A stretch of 64,000 nt of DNA from Eurosta solidaginis (taxonomy: Eukaryota > Arthropoda > Insecta > Diptera > Tephritidae). Below are positions 31,528-44,282 of this stretch, in pieces (position 1 is the stretch's first letter; the number at the start of each line of letters is the position of its first letter). Below the pieces are notes generated by a model, which was not told the DNA's origin, did not search any database, and worked only from the letters and a program-made list of their open reading frames with translations. The stretch lies in assembly GCF_040869045.1 (NCBI RefSeq), contig NC_090319.1, positions 306,268,998-306,332,997 on the forward strand, in the 5' to 3' direction. Both the position numbers and the translations under genes were made by a program.

Positions 31528-34452
31528 AGTTCCACTATAAAATTGAGATTCAAAAACATACATATATGTATGTCCCCTATTTTGGTATTTCTGAGTATTC
31601 TTTAAATGTCCGCATAATCTTCTCAGTTGGTTATGTTGGCATTTCCAAAATAATAACCCCTATTCGGCATTTCGATTACGTTCCCGTTCTACGCTCCGCT
31701 TTAATCGAAGTTGGGTATTCTGACGAGAAGAGGAAGAGCAAATGATTTTTCGAAATCAGCTGTTTGTACGGAATGTGTGAACATTGGAACAATATAAATT
31801 AAAGAAAATTTGTAAAAAACACTGAAAAACGTTTATATTTTATTATCCACGCCATGTTGTACAAAAAAAAAAGCAATAGAATATATTGCCGCAGTGTTAT
31901 ATTTTTTTGAGTGAAGTGCTTTCATAATTGTAAGTATGTTTTTGTCGTTCTTTTGGCCAATTCAATTCAATTCAATTCAATTTATTTAACACATTTGTAC
32001 AAGTGAGACTATTGTCTCTTAAAGTACATCGATATTTGGATATGTGTACAATATAATAATGTGAGTATAACAATATTTATATTAATATAAAAGAAATAAC
32101 AGAAATAGACAATGTAGATTCGAGAAAATAGCTAGAATAGTGTTTTTCGTATATCAAAAAATTCAGATAAAGCCAATTTAAAGCGCGATGCATTGGGCTC
32201 ATCTTTAATAAAATTAGGTAATGAGTTCCATACTTTGATAGTACTGACAAAGAACGTCCTTGATGATGAGAGATATTTATGGCGTGGAACGATGAGGTTA
32301 CAGGTTCTGTCAGATCTAGCAAAACATAAATTTCGGAATAGGTATTCTGGTTGTTTTTTATAAATTGATTTATTCAGGAAAATTAGATTGCGATAGTTTA
32401 GGAAGCTAGTAAGACTGCAATCAAGTATTTTAAACGAAAACTCTGATATGTGGTCAAATTTACGCTTCAAGTAGATATATCTTGCACAATTGTTCAATGC
32501 AAGTTGTAGCTTATTACACTAACCCTCCCAACGAAATGAAAGGAACTATTAGTGATCTGACTAACATTAATTTGACATTTGGAGGAATGAAAGCAGCTGT
32601 GTACCACAATTTCCTTAACACAAAATAAATTTTTGATAAAACGTAGTTAATATGATCAACACAGTTAAAATTGGAATTTAGTTTGAACCCTAAACTACTA
32701 ACGACCGACTCATACTTAATGGTAATATCCTGCAGTATAACCCATGGCAAATTCTGTACTAGTTGCGGAGAGTGCGAAATGCAAATAGCTTTTGTTTTAG
32801 ACGCATTTAGATTTAAATTATTATCACTCGACCACGAAGAGATGCTTCCGAGATCCTCGTTCATCCTACAAACCAAATCTTCAGATAAGCCAATAGGGCG
32901 AAATAAATATATTTGTGCATCATCAGCATATAGATGTATTGAAACACTTTTACAGCAATGAGTACATACAAAATACTGAACAAAAGTGGTCCAAGTATAG
33001 ATCCCTGATGCACCCCCGAGCACAGGCACTTCGTCTCAGAGCAACCACTTTTAACTACTACCTTCTGCCAACGATTTGTAAGATAGTTTTCGAGCAATCT
33101 TGAAGCACTAGAAGATAATCCAAAGTAGTGTCGTAATTTCATTAAGAGAATGGAATGATCTACTGTGTCAAAGGCTTTTGAGAAATCTAAAAGTGACATC
33201 ACAGTCAAATCACCCCTATCGTAGACAGGGCGGTTGTCTTCAGTTACCTTGAGTAAAGCCGTCGCACAACTATGGCTCGCTCTATAACCAGACTGGCATT
33301 CTGAGAGAAGGTTGTTCTTATTGAGGTATTCGGTGATTTGGGCCACCACTAACTTTTCCCAGATTTTAGAAAGAGCGGGTAATATGCTTATCGGCCGAAA
33401 ATCCCTTGGCAAAACAGCCGATGGCTTTTTAGCAATAGGAATAACTTTTGCTATCTTCCAAGCATCGGGAAAAGTTAAAGTCGTTATCGAAAAGTTAATA
33501 ATATGTGCTAACGTTGAAACAATGTTGATTGCAATAAGTTTTACAAACCTAAGGCTTATACCGTCGTCACCAACGGCATTGGACTTTATTGAGAATAGAC
33601 TTCTTATGACATCATCCTCTGTAACTCCGAAAAATTGAAATTTGTTATTATCTGGTGTGTACATCACATTTTTATTAAGTTTGAAATTTTGATTATTTAT
33701 ATAACTACTCGACTGCAAAAAGAAGTCATTGATGGAGTCAGGGTCCAAATCGCATTTCGAATCATTTTTACATGCAATCCCTATTGATTTGAGATTTTTC
33801 CACAAGTTCTTGGTTGGTAAATACGTGTCAAGCTTTGTTTCAAAAAAAAGTCTTTTAGAATTTCTTACTGTGATGGTAGCATGATTTCTGGCCAGACGAT
33901 AATATTGCCAGTTTTCATTTGTTGGATGTTGCTTCCAAATTTTGTAAGACTTACTACGAGCTTTGATAGCCAGCAGAACCTCTTTTGTGAACCACGGCTG
34001 TTCATTTGTTTGGGACTTTACCGCCTTTAGAGGTACATATTTAGTAAATAGGTAATTTAAAAGAAACATGAAATAACTGAGTTTTTGGTTAATATCTGAA
34101 AACATCCATACGCGGTTCCAATGTAAAGAATCAGCTTCGCACATTAGTTCAGAGAGATTAACTGACTTAAAATCCCTATAATAAAATTGTGTTTCGGTAT
34201 TGCAATTAAAATCTATATCATACGATATAAACAACATATCATGATCCGATATTCCCGCAACTGAGAACTGATCAAAATAAAGTACACTGGAACGGTCCGA
34301 GGTACATCAGGTCTAGCAAGCTAAATTTGCAATTTGGTGAAAATCTAGTAGGATATTTATTGACAACGTCTAAGCCAGCGGAATACAAATTATCCATTAA
34401 TGTCATTGACTTCAAGTCATTGTTTAATAGGTCTGTGTTAAAGTCACCACAG
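31528..34452. repeat. tandem duplication, unit 1 (2,925 bp)
   Basis: From GAGTTCCACTATAAAATTGA (31528) to 34452, immediately repeated from 34453 to 37377. The unit holds the left tip of a Harbinger element and most of a LINE. Only a handful of base differences are evident (for example CTGTACT versus CTCTACT at 32755 and 35680, TTTTTATT versus TTTTCATT at 33668 and 36593). The junction has an AGAG overlap. Confidence 0.92.
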
Positions 34453-34484
34453 AGTTCCACTATAAAATTGAGATTCAAAAACAT
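32132..34484 (-). pseudogene. LINE EN-RT polyprotein, unit 1
   Basis: Order on the - strand: endonuclease end (GDFNTDLLNNDLKSMTLMDN, 34455-34390), a linker with WFTKEVLLAIKARSKSYKIW, and the reverse transcriptase core 34237-32861 with RDFRPISILPALSKIWEKLV, LLDFSKAFDTVDHSILLMKL and GVHQGSILGPLLFSILY. A frameshift near 32945 then moves to the frame 33029-32514 with the catalytic YADD box (LYADDAQIYLF). The C-terminal part, 32497-32132, has NLIVPRHKYLSSSRTFF and KVWNSLPNF. The proteins of such elements nick DNA and copy their RNA in place. The frameshift between palm motifs inactivates it. Confidence 0.85.
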
Positions 34485-37377
34485 ACATATATGTATGTCC
34501 CCTATTTTGGTATTTCTGAGTATTCTTTGAATGTCCGCATAATCTTCTCAGTTGGTTATGTTGGCATTTCCAAAATAATAACCCCTATTCGGCATTTCGA
34601 TTACGTTCCCGTTCTACGCTCCGCTTTAATCGAAGTTGGGTATTCTGACGAGAAGAGGAAGAGCAAATGATTTTTCGAAATCAGCTGTTTGTACGGAATG
34701 TGTGAACATTGGAACAATATAAATTAAAGAAAATTTGTAAAAAACACTGAAAAACGTTTATATTTTATTATCCACGCCATTTTGTACAAAAAAAAAAGCA
34801 ATAGAATATATTGCCGCAGTGTTATATTTTTTTGAGTGAAGTGCTTTCATAATTGTAAGTATGTTTTTGTCGTTCTTTTGGCCAATTCAATTCAATTCAA
34901 TTCAATTTATTTAACACATTTGTACAAGTGAGACTATTGTCTCTTAAAGTACATCGATATTTGGATATGTGTACAATATAATAATGTGAGTATAACAATA
35001 TTTATATTAATATAAAAGAAATAACAGAAATAGACAATGTAGATTCGAGAAAATAGCTAGAATAGTGTTTTTCGTATATCAAAAAATTCAGATAAAGCCA
35101 ATTTAAAGCGCGATGCATTGGGCTCATCTTTAATAAAATTAGGTAATGAGTTCCATACTTTGATAGTACTGACAAAGAACGTCCTTGATGATGAGAGATA
35201 TTTATGGCGTGGAACGATGAGGTTACAGGTTCTGTCAGATCTAGCAAAACATAAATTTCGGAATAGGTATTCTGGTTGTTTTTTATAAATTGATTTATTC
35301 AGGAAAATTAGATTGCGATAGTTTAGGAAGCTAGTAAGACTGCAATCAAGTATTTTAAACGAAAACTCTGATATGTGGTCAAATTTACGCTTCAAGTAGA
35401 TATATCTTGCACAATTGTTCAATGCAAGTTGTAGCTTATTACACTAACCCTCCCAACGAAATGAAAGGAACTATTAGTGATCTGACTAACATTAATTTGA
35501 CATTTGGAGGAATGAAAGCAGCTGTGTACCACAATTTCCTTAACACAAAATAAATTTTTGATAAAACGTAGTTAATATGATCAACACAGTTAAAATTGGA
35601 ATTTAGTTTGAACCCTAAACTACTAACGACCGACTCATACTTAATGGTAATATCCTGTAGTATAACCCATGGCAAATTCTCTACTAGTTGCGGAGAGTGC
35701 GAAATGCAAATAGCTTTTGTTTTAGACGCATTTAGATTTAAATTATTATCACTCGACCACGAAGAGATGCTTCCGAGATCCTCGTTCATCCTACAAACCA
35801 AATCTTCAGATAAGCCAATAGGGCGAAATAAATATATTTGTGCATCATCAGCATATAGATGTATTGAAACACTTTTACAGCAATGAGTACATACAAAATA
35901 CTGAACAAAAGTGGTCCAAGTATAGATCCCTGATGCACCCCCGAGCACAGGCACTTCGTCTCAGAGCAACCACTTTTAACTACTACCTTCTGCCAACGAT
36001 TTGTAAGATAGTTTTCGAGCAATCTTGAAGCACTAGAAGATAATCCAAAGTAGTGTCGTAATTTCATTAAGAGAATGGAATGATCTACTGTGTCAAAGGC
36101 TTTTGAGAAATCTAAAAGTGACATCACAGTCAAATCACCCCTATCGTAGACAGGGCGGTTGTCTTCAGTTACCTTGAGTAAAGCCGTCGCACAACTATGG
36201 CTCGCTCTATAACCAGACTGGCATTCTGAGAGAAGGTTGTTCTTATTGAGGTATTCGGTGATTTGGGCCACCACTAACTTTTCCCAGATTTTAGAAAGAG
36301 CGGGTAATATGCTTATCGGCCGAAAATCCCTTGGCAAAACAGCCGATGGCTTTTTAGCAATAGGAATAACTTTTGCTATCTTCCAAGCATCGGGAAAATT
36401 TAAAGTCGTTATCGAAAAGTTAATAATATGTGCTAACGTTGAAACAATGTTGATTGCAATAAGTTTTACAAACCTAAGGCTTATACCGTCGTCACCAACG
36501 GCATTGGACTTTATTGAGAATAGACTTCTTATGACATCATCCTCTGTAACTCCGAAAAATTGAAATTTGTTATTATCTGGTGTGTACATCACATTTTCAT
36601 TAAGTTTGAAATTTTGATTATTTATATAACTACTCGACTGCAAAAAGAAGTCATTGATGGAGTCAGGGTCCAAATCGCATTTCGAATCATTTTTACATGC
36701 AATCCCTATTGATTTGAGATTTTTCCACAAGTTCTTGGTTGGTAAATACGTGTCAAGCTTTGTTTCAAAAAAAAGTCTTTTAGAATTTCTTACTGTGATG
36801 GTAGCATGATTTCTGGCCAGACGATAATATTGCCAGTTTTCATTTGTTGGATGTTGCTTCCAAATTTTGTAAGACTTACTACGAGCTTTGATAGCCAGCA
36901 GAACCTCTTTTGTGAACCACGGCTGTTCATTTGTTTGGGACTTTACCGCCTTTAGAGGTACATATTTAGTAAATAGGTAATTTAAAAGAAACATGAAATA
37001 ACTGAGTTTTTGGTTAATATCTGAAAACATCCATACGCGGTTCCAATGTAAAGAATCAGCTTCGCACATTAGTTCAGAGAGATTAACTGACTTAAAATCC
37101 CTATAATAAAATTGTGTTTCGGTATTGCAATTAAAATCTATATCATACGATATAAACAACATATCATGATCCGATATTCCCGCAACTGAGAACTGATCAA
37201 AATAAAGTACACTGGAACGGTCCGAGGTACATCAGGTATAGCAAGCTAAATTTGCAATTTGGTGAAAATCTAGTAGGATATTTATTGACAACGTCTAAGC
37301 CAGCGGAATACAAATTATCCATTAATGTCATTGACTTCAAGTCATTGTTTAATAGGTCTGTGTTAAAGTCACCACAG
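34453..37377. repeat. tandem duplication, unit 2 (2,925 bp)
   Basis: Second copy of 31528-34452 in the same direction. It continues without a break into LINE sequence absent from unit 1 (ACCAAAACATG from 37378), so unit 2 is the one attached to the original 5' side and the duplication copied 31528-34452. Confidence 0.92.
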
Positions 37378-37415
37378 ACCAAAACATGTTTATATTTGTA
37401 TATAAATTCAGACAA
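35057..37415 (-). pseudogene. LINE EN-RT polyprotein, unit 2
   Basis: Same layout as unit 1: endonuclease end 37415-37197, reverse transcriptase 37162-35786, YADD-containing frame 35954-35439 and C-terminus 35422-35057. It shares the frameshift between GSILGPLLF and YADD, which shows the damage predates the tandem duplication. Visible amino-acid differences from unit 1 are few (Q to E before NLPWV, T to N before FPDAWK, K to E before NVMYTP). Confidence 0.85.
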
Positions 37416-37697
37416 TTTTAGGAAAAAATTGTCTAGCTTATGGAATTTACTGGGGTTAATTCCCTGCCGTGGCCACCAAGTTTTGTTAAAACGGATTCCT
37501 TCACGAATATAGTTGACATTTTTTGAATTTTATGGATGCTAATTTCATTGCACTGGCCTAAAATACTTTATAAAGGTTTATTTATTCTTTCCGCAAGGAT
37601 TGTTTACGTTTTCGCTTCACCTTCCTCTACGCAGGCAGCTTGCTTTGGCATATAACTGGACCAAACGAACAGACACAAATTATAGCTGTCTATTATA

Positions 37698-37910
37698 ATG
37701 GAATCAATAGCCGCGGCATTATTTATGGAGTTGGAAAGCAACGCATACGAAAATGGTCAGGCGAGAATGGAAAGGCAAATATTGCGAGATTTGTGTAATC
37801 CATTTGAGATGAGTGACGAATTTTAAGAAATTGAACTTAAAAGTGGTAAAGCTTAATGGCTTATTTTCTTATTTAGGTTAAAAAAAACTTTCGACTTAAT
37901 AAGGACGCTT
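37698..37910 (+). pseudogene. PIF/Harbinger transposase N-terminal piece
   Basis: From the ATG at 37698: MESIAAALFMELESNAYENG, then RQILRDLCNPFEMSDEF and a TAA at 37824. A second segment after a TTATTTAG acceptor at 37877 reads NFRLNKDAFKYVLDTF. The RD.NPF and FRL.K..F..VL pattern is the N-terminal signature of PIF/Harbinger nucleases as I know them. The catalytic DDE core is absent. Matching pieces lie on the - strand of the other two copies of this element. Confidence 0.6.
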
Positions 37911-38420
37911 TCAAGTATGTGTTAGATACTTTTTCGGGGCAAGTACGTCCAAGGACTTCGACATCGACATGTTGTTTTTGACCCGGAAACATATAAAAAA
38001 CAATCATCATCAAGCTTTCTTCGTTTATGAACAAGTTTTACTTACATTTTTGTTAAAATTCTGTTGTAAATTAATAAAAAAATAAAAAGAAAATATTTTT
38101 CCGCCAACTAATTTGCAACTTAGAAAAATCGAAATGCAGAATACACAAAATCGAACGATTCGAAGTTGGATCGAAAGAGATTGGAACACAGAATACCAAA
38201 ATTGCCAAATCGAAAAAATTCCAATCCAAGTCGAAATGCAGAATAGGGCTGAATAAAAAAGTCAAAATTTTTGAGTTGAATCAGTTTATAATAAAACGTT
38301 CGATATTGTAATGAATGTTAGCAGCACTGAGCGATGCTATCGTCTCTAAGCCGATGCTAAGCAGTGACGTGAATGCACATCAATAATTCAATCATTATGT
38401 ATCTACATAAACGAAACAAT

Positions 38421-40048
38421 CACCCCTATTCTGCATTTCGACTTGGATTGGAATTTTTTCGATTTGGCATTTTTGGTATTCTGTGTTCCAATCTCTTTCG
38501 ATCCAACTTCGAATCGTTCGATTTTGTGTATTCTGCATTTCGATCGTAGTTCCGTTTTTCTATGTTGCAAATTAGTTGGCGGAAAAATATTTTTTTTTTA
38601 TTTTTTTATTCATTTATAACAGAATTTTAACAAAAATGTAAGTAAAACTTGTTAAGAAACGTAAAAGGCTTGATGATGACTGTTTTTTATATGTTTCCAG
38701 GTCAAAAACAACGTCGATGTCGCACATTGGGCGTAACTTTTCAAAACCACCTACATATCACAAATATTAGCCGACTTTAATCATTTTTGTACAGAAATTT
38801 TTGTAATTGAATTCTGAAGAGACTTACATCGCCTGATTTTTAAAATTAATTACAAAAAAAAAAAAAAAAAAAATTAAAAACAATTTTGCAAAATGTTCTT
38901 TAAAAAATTGTTTAAACAAATTAATTTTACAAAACGTATGTCAATTAGCAAAACCTACTGTCTCTTAAAGTGTATATCATTCTCTTAAGTATTGAGCAAA
39001 AATTGTGTGTCACGAAAATGATACATAAATACGTATTATAATATAAAGTTCTGCAAAGAATAGGCTATTTTGCAACAAATTGTTTAATAAACAAATTAAT
39101 TTGAAGAATCAAGTGATGTGAGTCTCTTCAGAATTCAATTACGAAAATTTCTGTGTAAACATTGTTGCAGTCGGTTGATTTTTCGTACCTGTAAGTGGTT
39201 TTGAATGAAATTAGTGCTTAATCCCCGATGTGTGTCGAAGTCCTTGGACGTATTTGCCCCGCAAAAGTATCTTAACACATACTTGAAAGCATCCTTATTA
39301 AGTCGAAAGTTTTTGAACCTAAATAAGAAAATAAGTCATTAAACTTTACCACTTTTAAGTTAAATTTCTTACAATTCGGCACTCGTCTCAAATGGATTAC
39401 ACAAATCTCGCAATATTTGCCTTTCCATTCTCGCCTGGCCATTTTCGTATGCGTTGCTTTCCAACTCCACAAATAATGCCGCGGCTATTGATTCCATTAT
39501 AATAGACAGCTATAATTTGTGTCTGTTCGTTGGGTCCAGTTATATGCCAAAGCAAGCTGCCGGAGTAGAGGAAGGTGAGAAGCGAAAACGTAAACGATCC
39601 TTGCGGAAAGAATAAGTAAATCTTTATAAAGTATTTTAGGCCAGTGTAATGAAATAAGCATCCATAAAATTCAGAAAATGTCAGCTATATTTATGCAGGA
39701 ATCCGTTTTAATAAAACTTGGTGGCCGCGGCAGGGAATTGGACAAAAACACACTTACAATTATGAAAGCACTTCATTCAAAAAAATATAACACTGTGGCA
39801 ATATATTCTATTGCTTTTCTTTGTACAAAATGGCTTGGATAATAAAATATAAACGTTTTTCAGTGTTTTTTACAAATTTTCCTCAATTTATTTTGTTCCA
39901 GTGTTAACACATTCCGTACAGACAGCTGATTTCGAAAAATCGTTTGCTCTTCCTCTTCTCATTACGATTCCGTCGTAATGCAGAATACCCAACTTCGACT
40001 TAAGCGGAGCGTAGAACGGGAACGTAATCGAAATGCAGAATAGGGGTG
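38421..40048 (-). mobile_element. Harbinger-like element (CCCTATTCTGCATTTCGA), copy 3
   Basis: Tips CACCCCTATTCTGCATTTCG in inverted orientation, 1628 bp, flanks AAT and ATT. It contains the transposase N-terminal piece on the - strand near 39500-39330 and an additional 510-bp inverted-repeat insertion (38723-39232) that copies 1 and 2 lack. Confidence 0.75.
38723..39232. mobile_element. long-TIR element, 510 bp
   Basis: Tips CACATTGGG and the complement of CACATCGGG, target duplication TGTCG (38718-38722, 39233-39237). Subterminal arms are long inverted copies, for example AGAAATTTTTGTAATTGAAT near 38796 pairs with 39125-39150. The centre has an A tract at 38850-38871 and no gene. A 5-bp duplication with long arms does not fit the hAT or Harbinger elements around it. 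Confidence 0.7.
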
Positions 40049-40549
40049 ATTAACTGCGTCTACATATATGTACCATGTACGTATACGAGCAGCGGAGAGT
40101 CAATGCACAAACACATGCATATATCTGAGATACTCCTATAAGTATGCAATGAGAAAAACTATAAAAGTGTGCAATTGTATTTACAGCTGAGAAGTTTGAG
40201 AGCTACTGGACTAGTAGATTCTGGAAGCGCCTAGAAGATGCGAAGGTTGAAATCAAAGAGTATAAAAGGCGGCAATTGTAGAGGCGCTGGAATTCAGTTT
40301 GATTTAAGCTTTCGATTAAGACGATATCTAGCGAGCAATAGCAGTATTATTTTGAAAGAGTTTCATTTGAGCTATCAATCAGTTTGGTTATTAAGCAAGC
40401 TATTCGTTGCACAGTTTGAGTGTTATTGTGAAGTACTTTAATAAAAGCCATTTTGCATTATTACAAATTGGAGTTATTTATTCAACAGTTTAGTGATTCG
40501 ACTTAGCAGAGGATTGCAAATAAGAGGATTTGCAAGTAAATTCGTTACA

Positions 40550-43169
40550 ATATGTATGTACATATATCCTTTAACACAGCAAGTTTATTTTAAGTTTCTT
40601 TTAAAAACATTTACAGAAATGCCTATGCGTGTAGTTTAAGCTGCATAATTCATTGTAGGGCTTTTCCATCGTCACGGGTGGGACATTTGTACGAAATATT
40701 TCATCTTTGTTGACGCATTCTGATAAAACCAGCTGAGGGTGAATATGTAGATAGGTTGACAGACTTAACATTGAATCAGTACTGTTATGTGAAACAGCAC
40801 ACAATATATGGGACAGCATTTGAAACGTTAAACGTTAAATGAACTTATTAATGGTAAATAAAGTATTCCAAAGGTTCAAAATATGGTTCACGTCATCGGA
40901 TCAAATCATGGGCTAAACTAATTTGAGTTCCATAAAATTTTAAGAATTTTCGCTCTCTAAGACTCAGATTCAAGGGTCATGAAAATCCTACTTCATAGAT
41001 GTTGCATTTTGATTAAAATTTCCACGTAATTAATTGTTATCTCTTAGTGCATGCCTCTTTTAGGATTTTAAGGCGTATTAGCAATGCCCACTCATTTCTA
41101 ACAACAGTTTCTGAATACTTGTCACTAGTGGGACAAACTTTCTTGTTGAATAATTCATTAACAACTTCAAAGGAATCAAAGCTGAATTGTTGGGTATAAA
41201 TGAGTTTTTGACATTAGTTTCTTTTTTTTTGCGCAACCGAGCTTGAAAAAAATGCTTCAAATATCTAAAAAGATTTATCTTTGGGGCAGCTTTCAAGTGG
41301 TGGAAGGAAATCAGCTAATTGGTACTTTTTTGAGTAACTTTTACATTTCTACTTCTGGCGCAGTACGATTTTGACACTAATCCAGAGATTTACAAAAACA
41401 AAATACGTAGAATGCGTGTGTTTGTCTGTATGTATATCACCCTGCCGCCACGCTGTATTGTAGTGGCGCTTGTAGCCGAATTAACATTCCTATCTCACAT
41501 TTACTATATTTCTACTTGACAGACTAATTTTTTTTGCCTAAGATTAATAGAATGTACATTCCTCGATCATAAGCTTCCAATCAAAATTTTTGATTGAATT
41601 TTAGTACAACTATATCTACATTTTTTTATATACCTACCATATCTATGCTATTATTACAAATTAAAACTATGTTATATATACCTACTACATCTGCTTTATC
41701 TTTACTATTTTGTTCTACGATTTTAGTTATAACTACATTACTTTACCTTATTAAGTTTAAATTCTAATTAGAAGTACCGAATTTCGAATTACTTTCATAT
41801 CGAAACATTCGAACTTCCGGTTTTGTCATTTGCTAATCTAGGAATTGCCACTTGTAAACAATATTAATGTTTACACTGACATTTATCATTATGTCTTTTT
41901 AAGATCTTGAAAATCACGCCACTCGCGATGATTAAACAAGAACAAAAAAGTTCCGCAAGTTGCGGTAAGCTAAGCTTAAGAACGTGGTGGTTCGGCCTTT
42001 TTCAGTTTGATCTTTCAAAGAGTGAAGATCTCATAATTTTTAATTCGAGCTTCGATACCGTGTGAAAGTTCTGAGTCTAAAGTGTGACTCACGTGGTTTC
42101 TTTTAAAAAGTGAAAGTTAAAATTAGAAGTCGTTTCGAAATGTTCGCGATAATCGAAATAAAATAATTCGGAAGAGCCGCGATATTTTGTTCAACGAAAG
42201 TAATCATGATATATAAAACTTTTGCAAAGAGAGAGGGTTCCCGAAATCCCGCATAAGAATTCAGCATCTTCTGAGCACGAGTTGCCGTAGACATGGCAGC
42301 ATCCTCCCCATCTCATCTTTACTTCGGATGCGGCATATTCGCTAGTAACTACATGAAACAGTGAAGTTCGCTGCCAAGTTCTTACTTGGCTTTGAAAGGA
42401 CAAAAAAATCTAAAGTTTTCGGAAATCAAAGCTCACTTTTGCTTATAAATCTTCCACTTATATGTAAATTCTGTTTTCTTAAATATTAAAATAGAAGAAA
42501 AAGAGAAGAAAATCCCATAGTTTTGAATTTATAAAAAAAGGTGAAAAAATAAATATATTTATCTACCTAAATATACACATATTGGTGTCTATACCTGTTC
42601 TCTCATGAGGAAGAAGAAGCAGTAATGATGTAGTGATTTTTTTTGAGGAGAAAAATTAATAAAATTGAATTTAGAATTCCCCGTGCAAAAGAAAAAAATA
42701 GATAGAGAATATTTATTAAATCATTAGCTTCTAAAATTTATGTTAAAAATCATTGAAAACTAAAAATACATAAAATAATGTGAAACAAAATATATATACC
42801 TAAATATTCACACAGTATATACATATCAATATGTATACTATCACCTACTTATGTATATTAGTGAGCGAATTTTTCGTGTGTAACCAGCATTTTTCTCGAT
42901 TAAACACATTTTTTTTTTAAATTAGGTTAATGCACTTTCTAAGCATTTATTAAAATGAAATTTGGGGTTAAAGTGTATTAAAAATTACTAGAACTATAAC
43001 AAATGTGATTAATTAGTTGATTAGTGTTCCATACATTAACTTTGCATTATTAAATGTGCGATAAAGTGTGATTAAAAAAAAAAAAAAAAAAAATCGCATG
43101 TGATGTTTCAAATGTGTGGTGAGTGAACTTTGTTTTTGTTATTTCTCTCACATATTTTTTGGTTATGCT
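40550..43169. other. 2.6 kb without a recognisable gene
   Basis: AT-rich DNA inside the ACS copy B intron. The only recognisable trace is 41355-41475, where GCGCAGTACGATTTTGACA and TATATCACC echo the interior of the small hAT element at 55194-55365, so a diverged relative may lie there. The open frames at 40601-40819, 41078-41296 and 42103-42403 (- strand) show no domain I know. A GATTAAAAAAAA tract lies at 43070-43093. Confidence 0.5.
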
Positions 43170-44159
43170 CAGTGTTGCCAGGTGATGAAAAAAAAGAAGC
43201 TAGATTGGCAAAAAAAAAAGGTTAGAAAAAGCTAAATTTAGAAAAAAAAGCAGCTAAAAAAAGGCCAGACATTTTTTGGTTAATTCATTAAATTTTTTTT
43301 TTATATTTTAGTTTAAACATTTGAAAATAAAAACTTATAAACATAACTTCTTGTTTCAAAACATATCAGGCACATTTTCCTTGACTAGCACATGGAATTA
43401 CTTTAAATGATTGCATATGTGTATATACAAAAAAAAAAAAATATTACAAACTAATTATTTATATAAAATATTCCCCGTCTGAAGAATCAGAAGAGCTTAG
43501 GTCTGCGTATAAAGTTTGGCTATTTACCACAGATATGAGATCATCGGTAATTTCAAAATCATTACAACATTTAGATAAGCGTTTTAACGAGCATCTAATA
43601 TTAAGCAGCGCATTACACATTTTAATTTTTAGTTTGTTCCTTAATTTAGTTTTCAGAATTTTTATGCCACTAAAAATTCTTTCAACCTCCGCGTTACTGA
43701 GTGGTAATACTAAAAAACTAAATATGAATTCGACAAGTTCTAAAAAGGAGGTTCGTTTAATGCATTTTTATGTTCTCGGACTTCCGACCAAAATTTCATG
43801 GTGGAGTGTACATTTTTCATTGTATAGTTATAAGTTTTCGCCACTGCAGCTCTATTAATGCTATTTGACTTGAAGAATAACTACACTTCTCTTTTTCAAA
43901 GTAAGAAAATACATCTGGCTTTGAAACTTTCAACGAATTTTCAGCAGAAAAAGAATTAATCTTTTGTAGAGAACTCATATTATTAGGTATTAGGTGTTCA
44001 CAGGAACTATTGAAATTATTTTATTTTAGAAATTATTAAAAATACATTCGGAGTAAAAAAGGCTAGAAAAAAGTCACGAAGCTAAACCCAAAATTTCGAG
44101 GCTAAAGGCAAAAACAAAAGGCTAAATCTAGCCTCGAAAAGGCTAACCTGGCAACACTG
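43170..44159 (-). mobile_element. hAT element copy c (nonautonomous)
   Basis: Tips CAGTGTTGCCAGGTGATG and the complement of CAGTGTTGCCAGGTTAGC, 990 bp, target duplication GTTATGCT (43162-43169, 44160-44167). It has the same internal structure as copy b, with the transposase fragment on the - strand (about 43480-43980) now carrying small deletions in the dimerisation region. Confidence 0.9.
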
Positions 44160-44282
44160 GTTATGCTGTGTTGGTGAGCGCATCATATACGCATTATTCA
44201 TTTCTCTTTTCGCATTATTTTTCTAACTTAGATAAAGTTAGTGTTGCCAGATTCGTACATAAAAGTATCACAATACGTTTTT

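Larger units (their letters stand above)
31960..37455 (-). mobile_element. jockey-like LINE enlarged by internal tandem duplication
   Basis: The 3' end on the - strand is a run of TTGAA pentamers (31960-31985). The 5' truncation is in the endonuclease domain near 37455. The flanks share AATTC, a short target duplication. The coding region is complete from part of the endonuclease to the C-terminus but each unit is broken by a frameshift. The left half is duplicated as the 2,925-bp tandem repeat. Confidence 0.85.
31655..38251 (+). mobile_element. Harbinger-like element, copy 2, split by LINE
   Basis: Left tip AACCCCTATTCGGCATTTCG at 31655 and right tip ending GAATAGGGCTG at 38251, with AAT on both sides (31652-31654, 38252-38254). 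A LINE entered at about 31960/37455, and the tandem duplication then copied the left tip again at 34580. The original element was about 1.1 kb. The right part carries the transposase N-terminal piece on the + strand. Confidence 0.75.
38307..40549 (+). mobile_element. solo LTR split by a Harbinger-like element
   Basis: Left end TGTAATGAATG (38307) and right end AAATTCGTTACA (40549), with ATAT on both sides (38303-38306, 40550-40553). Removing 38421-40048 gives about 615 bp, matching the LTR at 25749-26361. TATAAAAG near 40261 and AATAAAAGCC near 40440 correspond to the promoter and polyadenylation signals. Confidence 0.82.

Noticed and set aside
32671..33638. + strand open frames opposite the LINE reverse transcriptase (also 35596-36563)
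   Set aside because: Shadows of the - strand RT coding sequence; they contain antisense of conserved RT motifs and have no start context or domain.
40601..42403. - strand frames of 63-72 codons in the unassigned 2.6 kb
   Set aside because: No recognisable domain, no splice context and a length expected by chance in AT-rich DNA; left as unassigned sequence.
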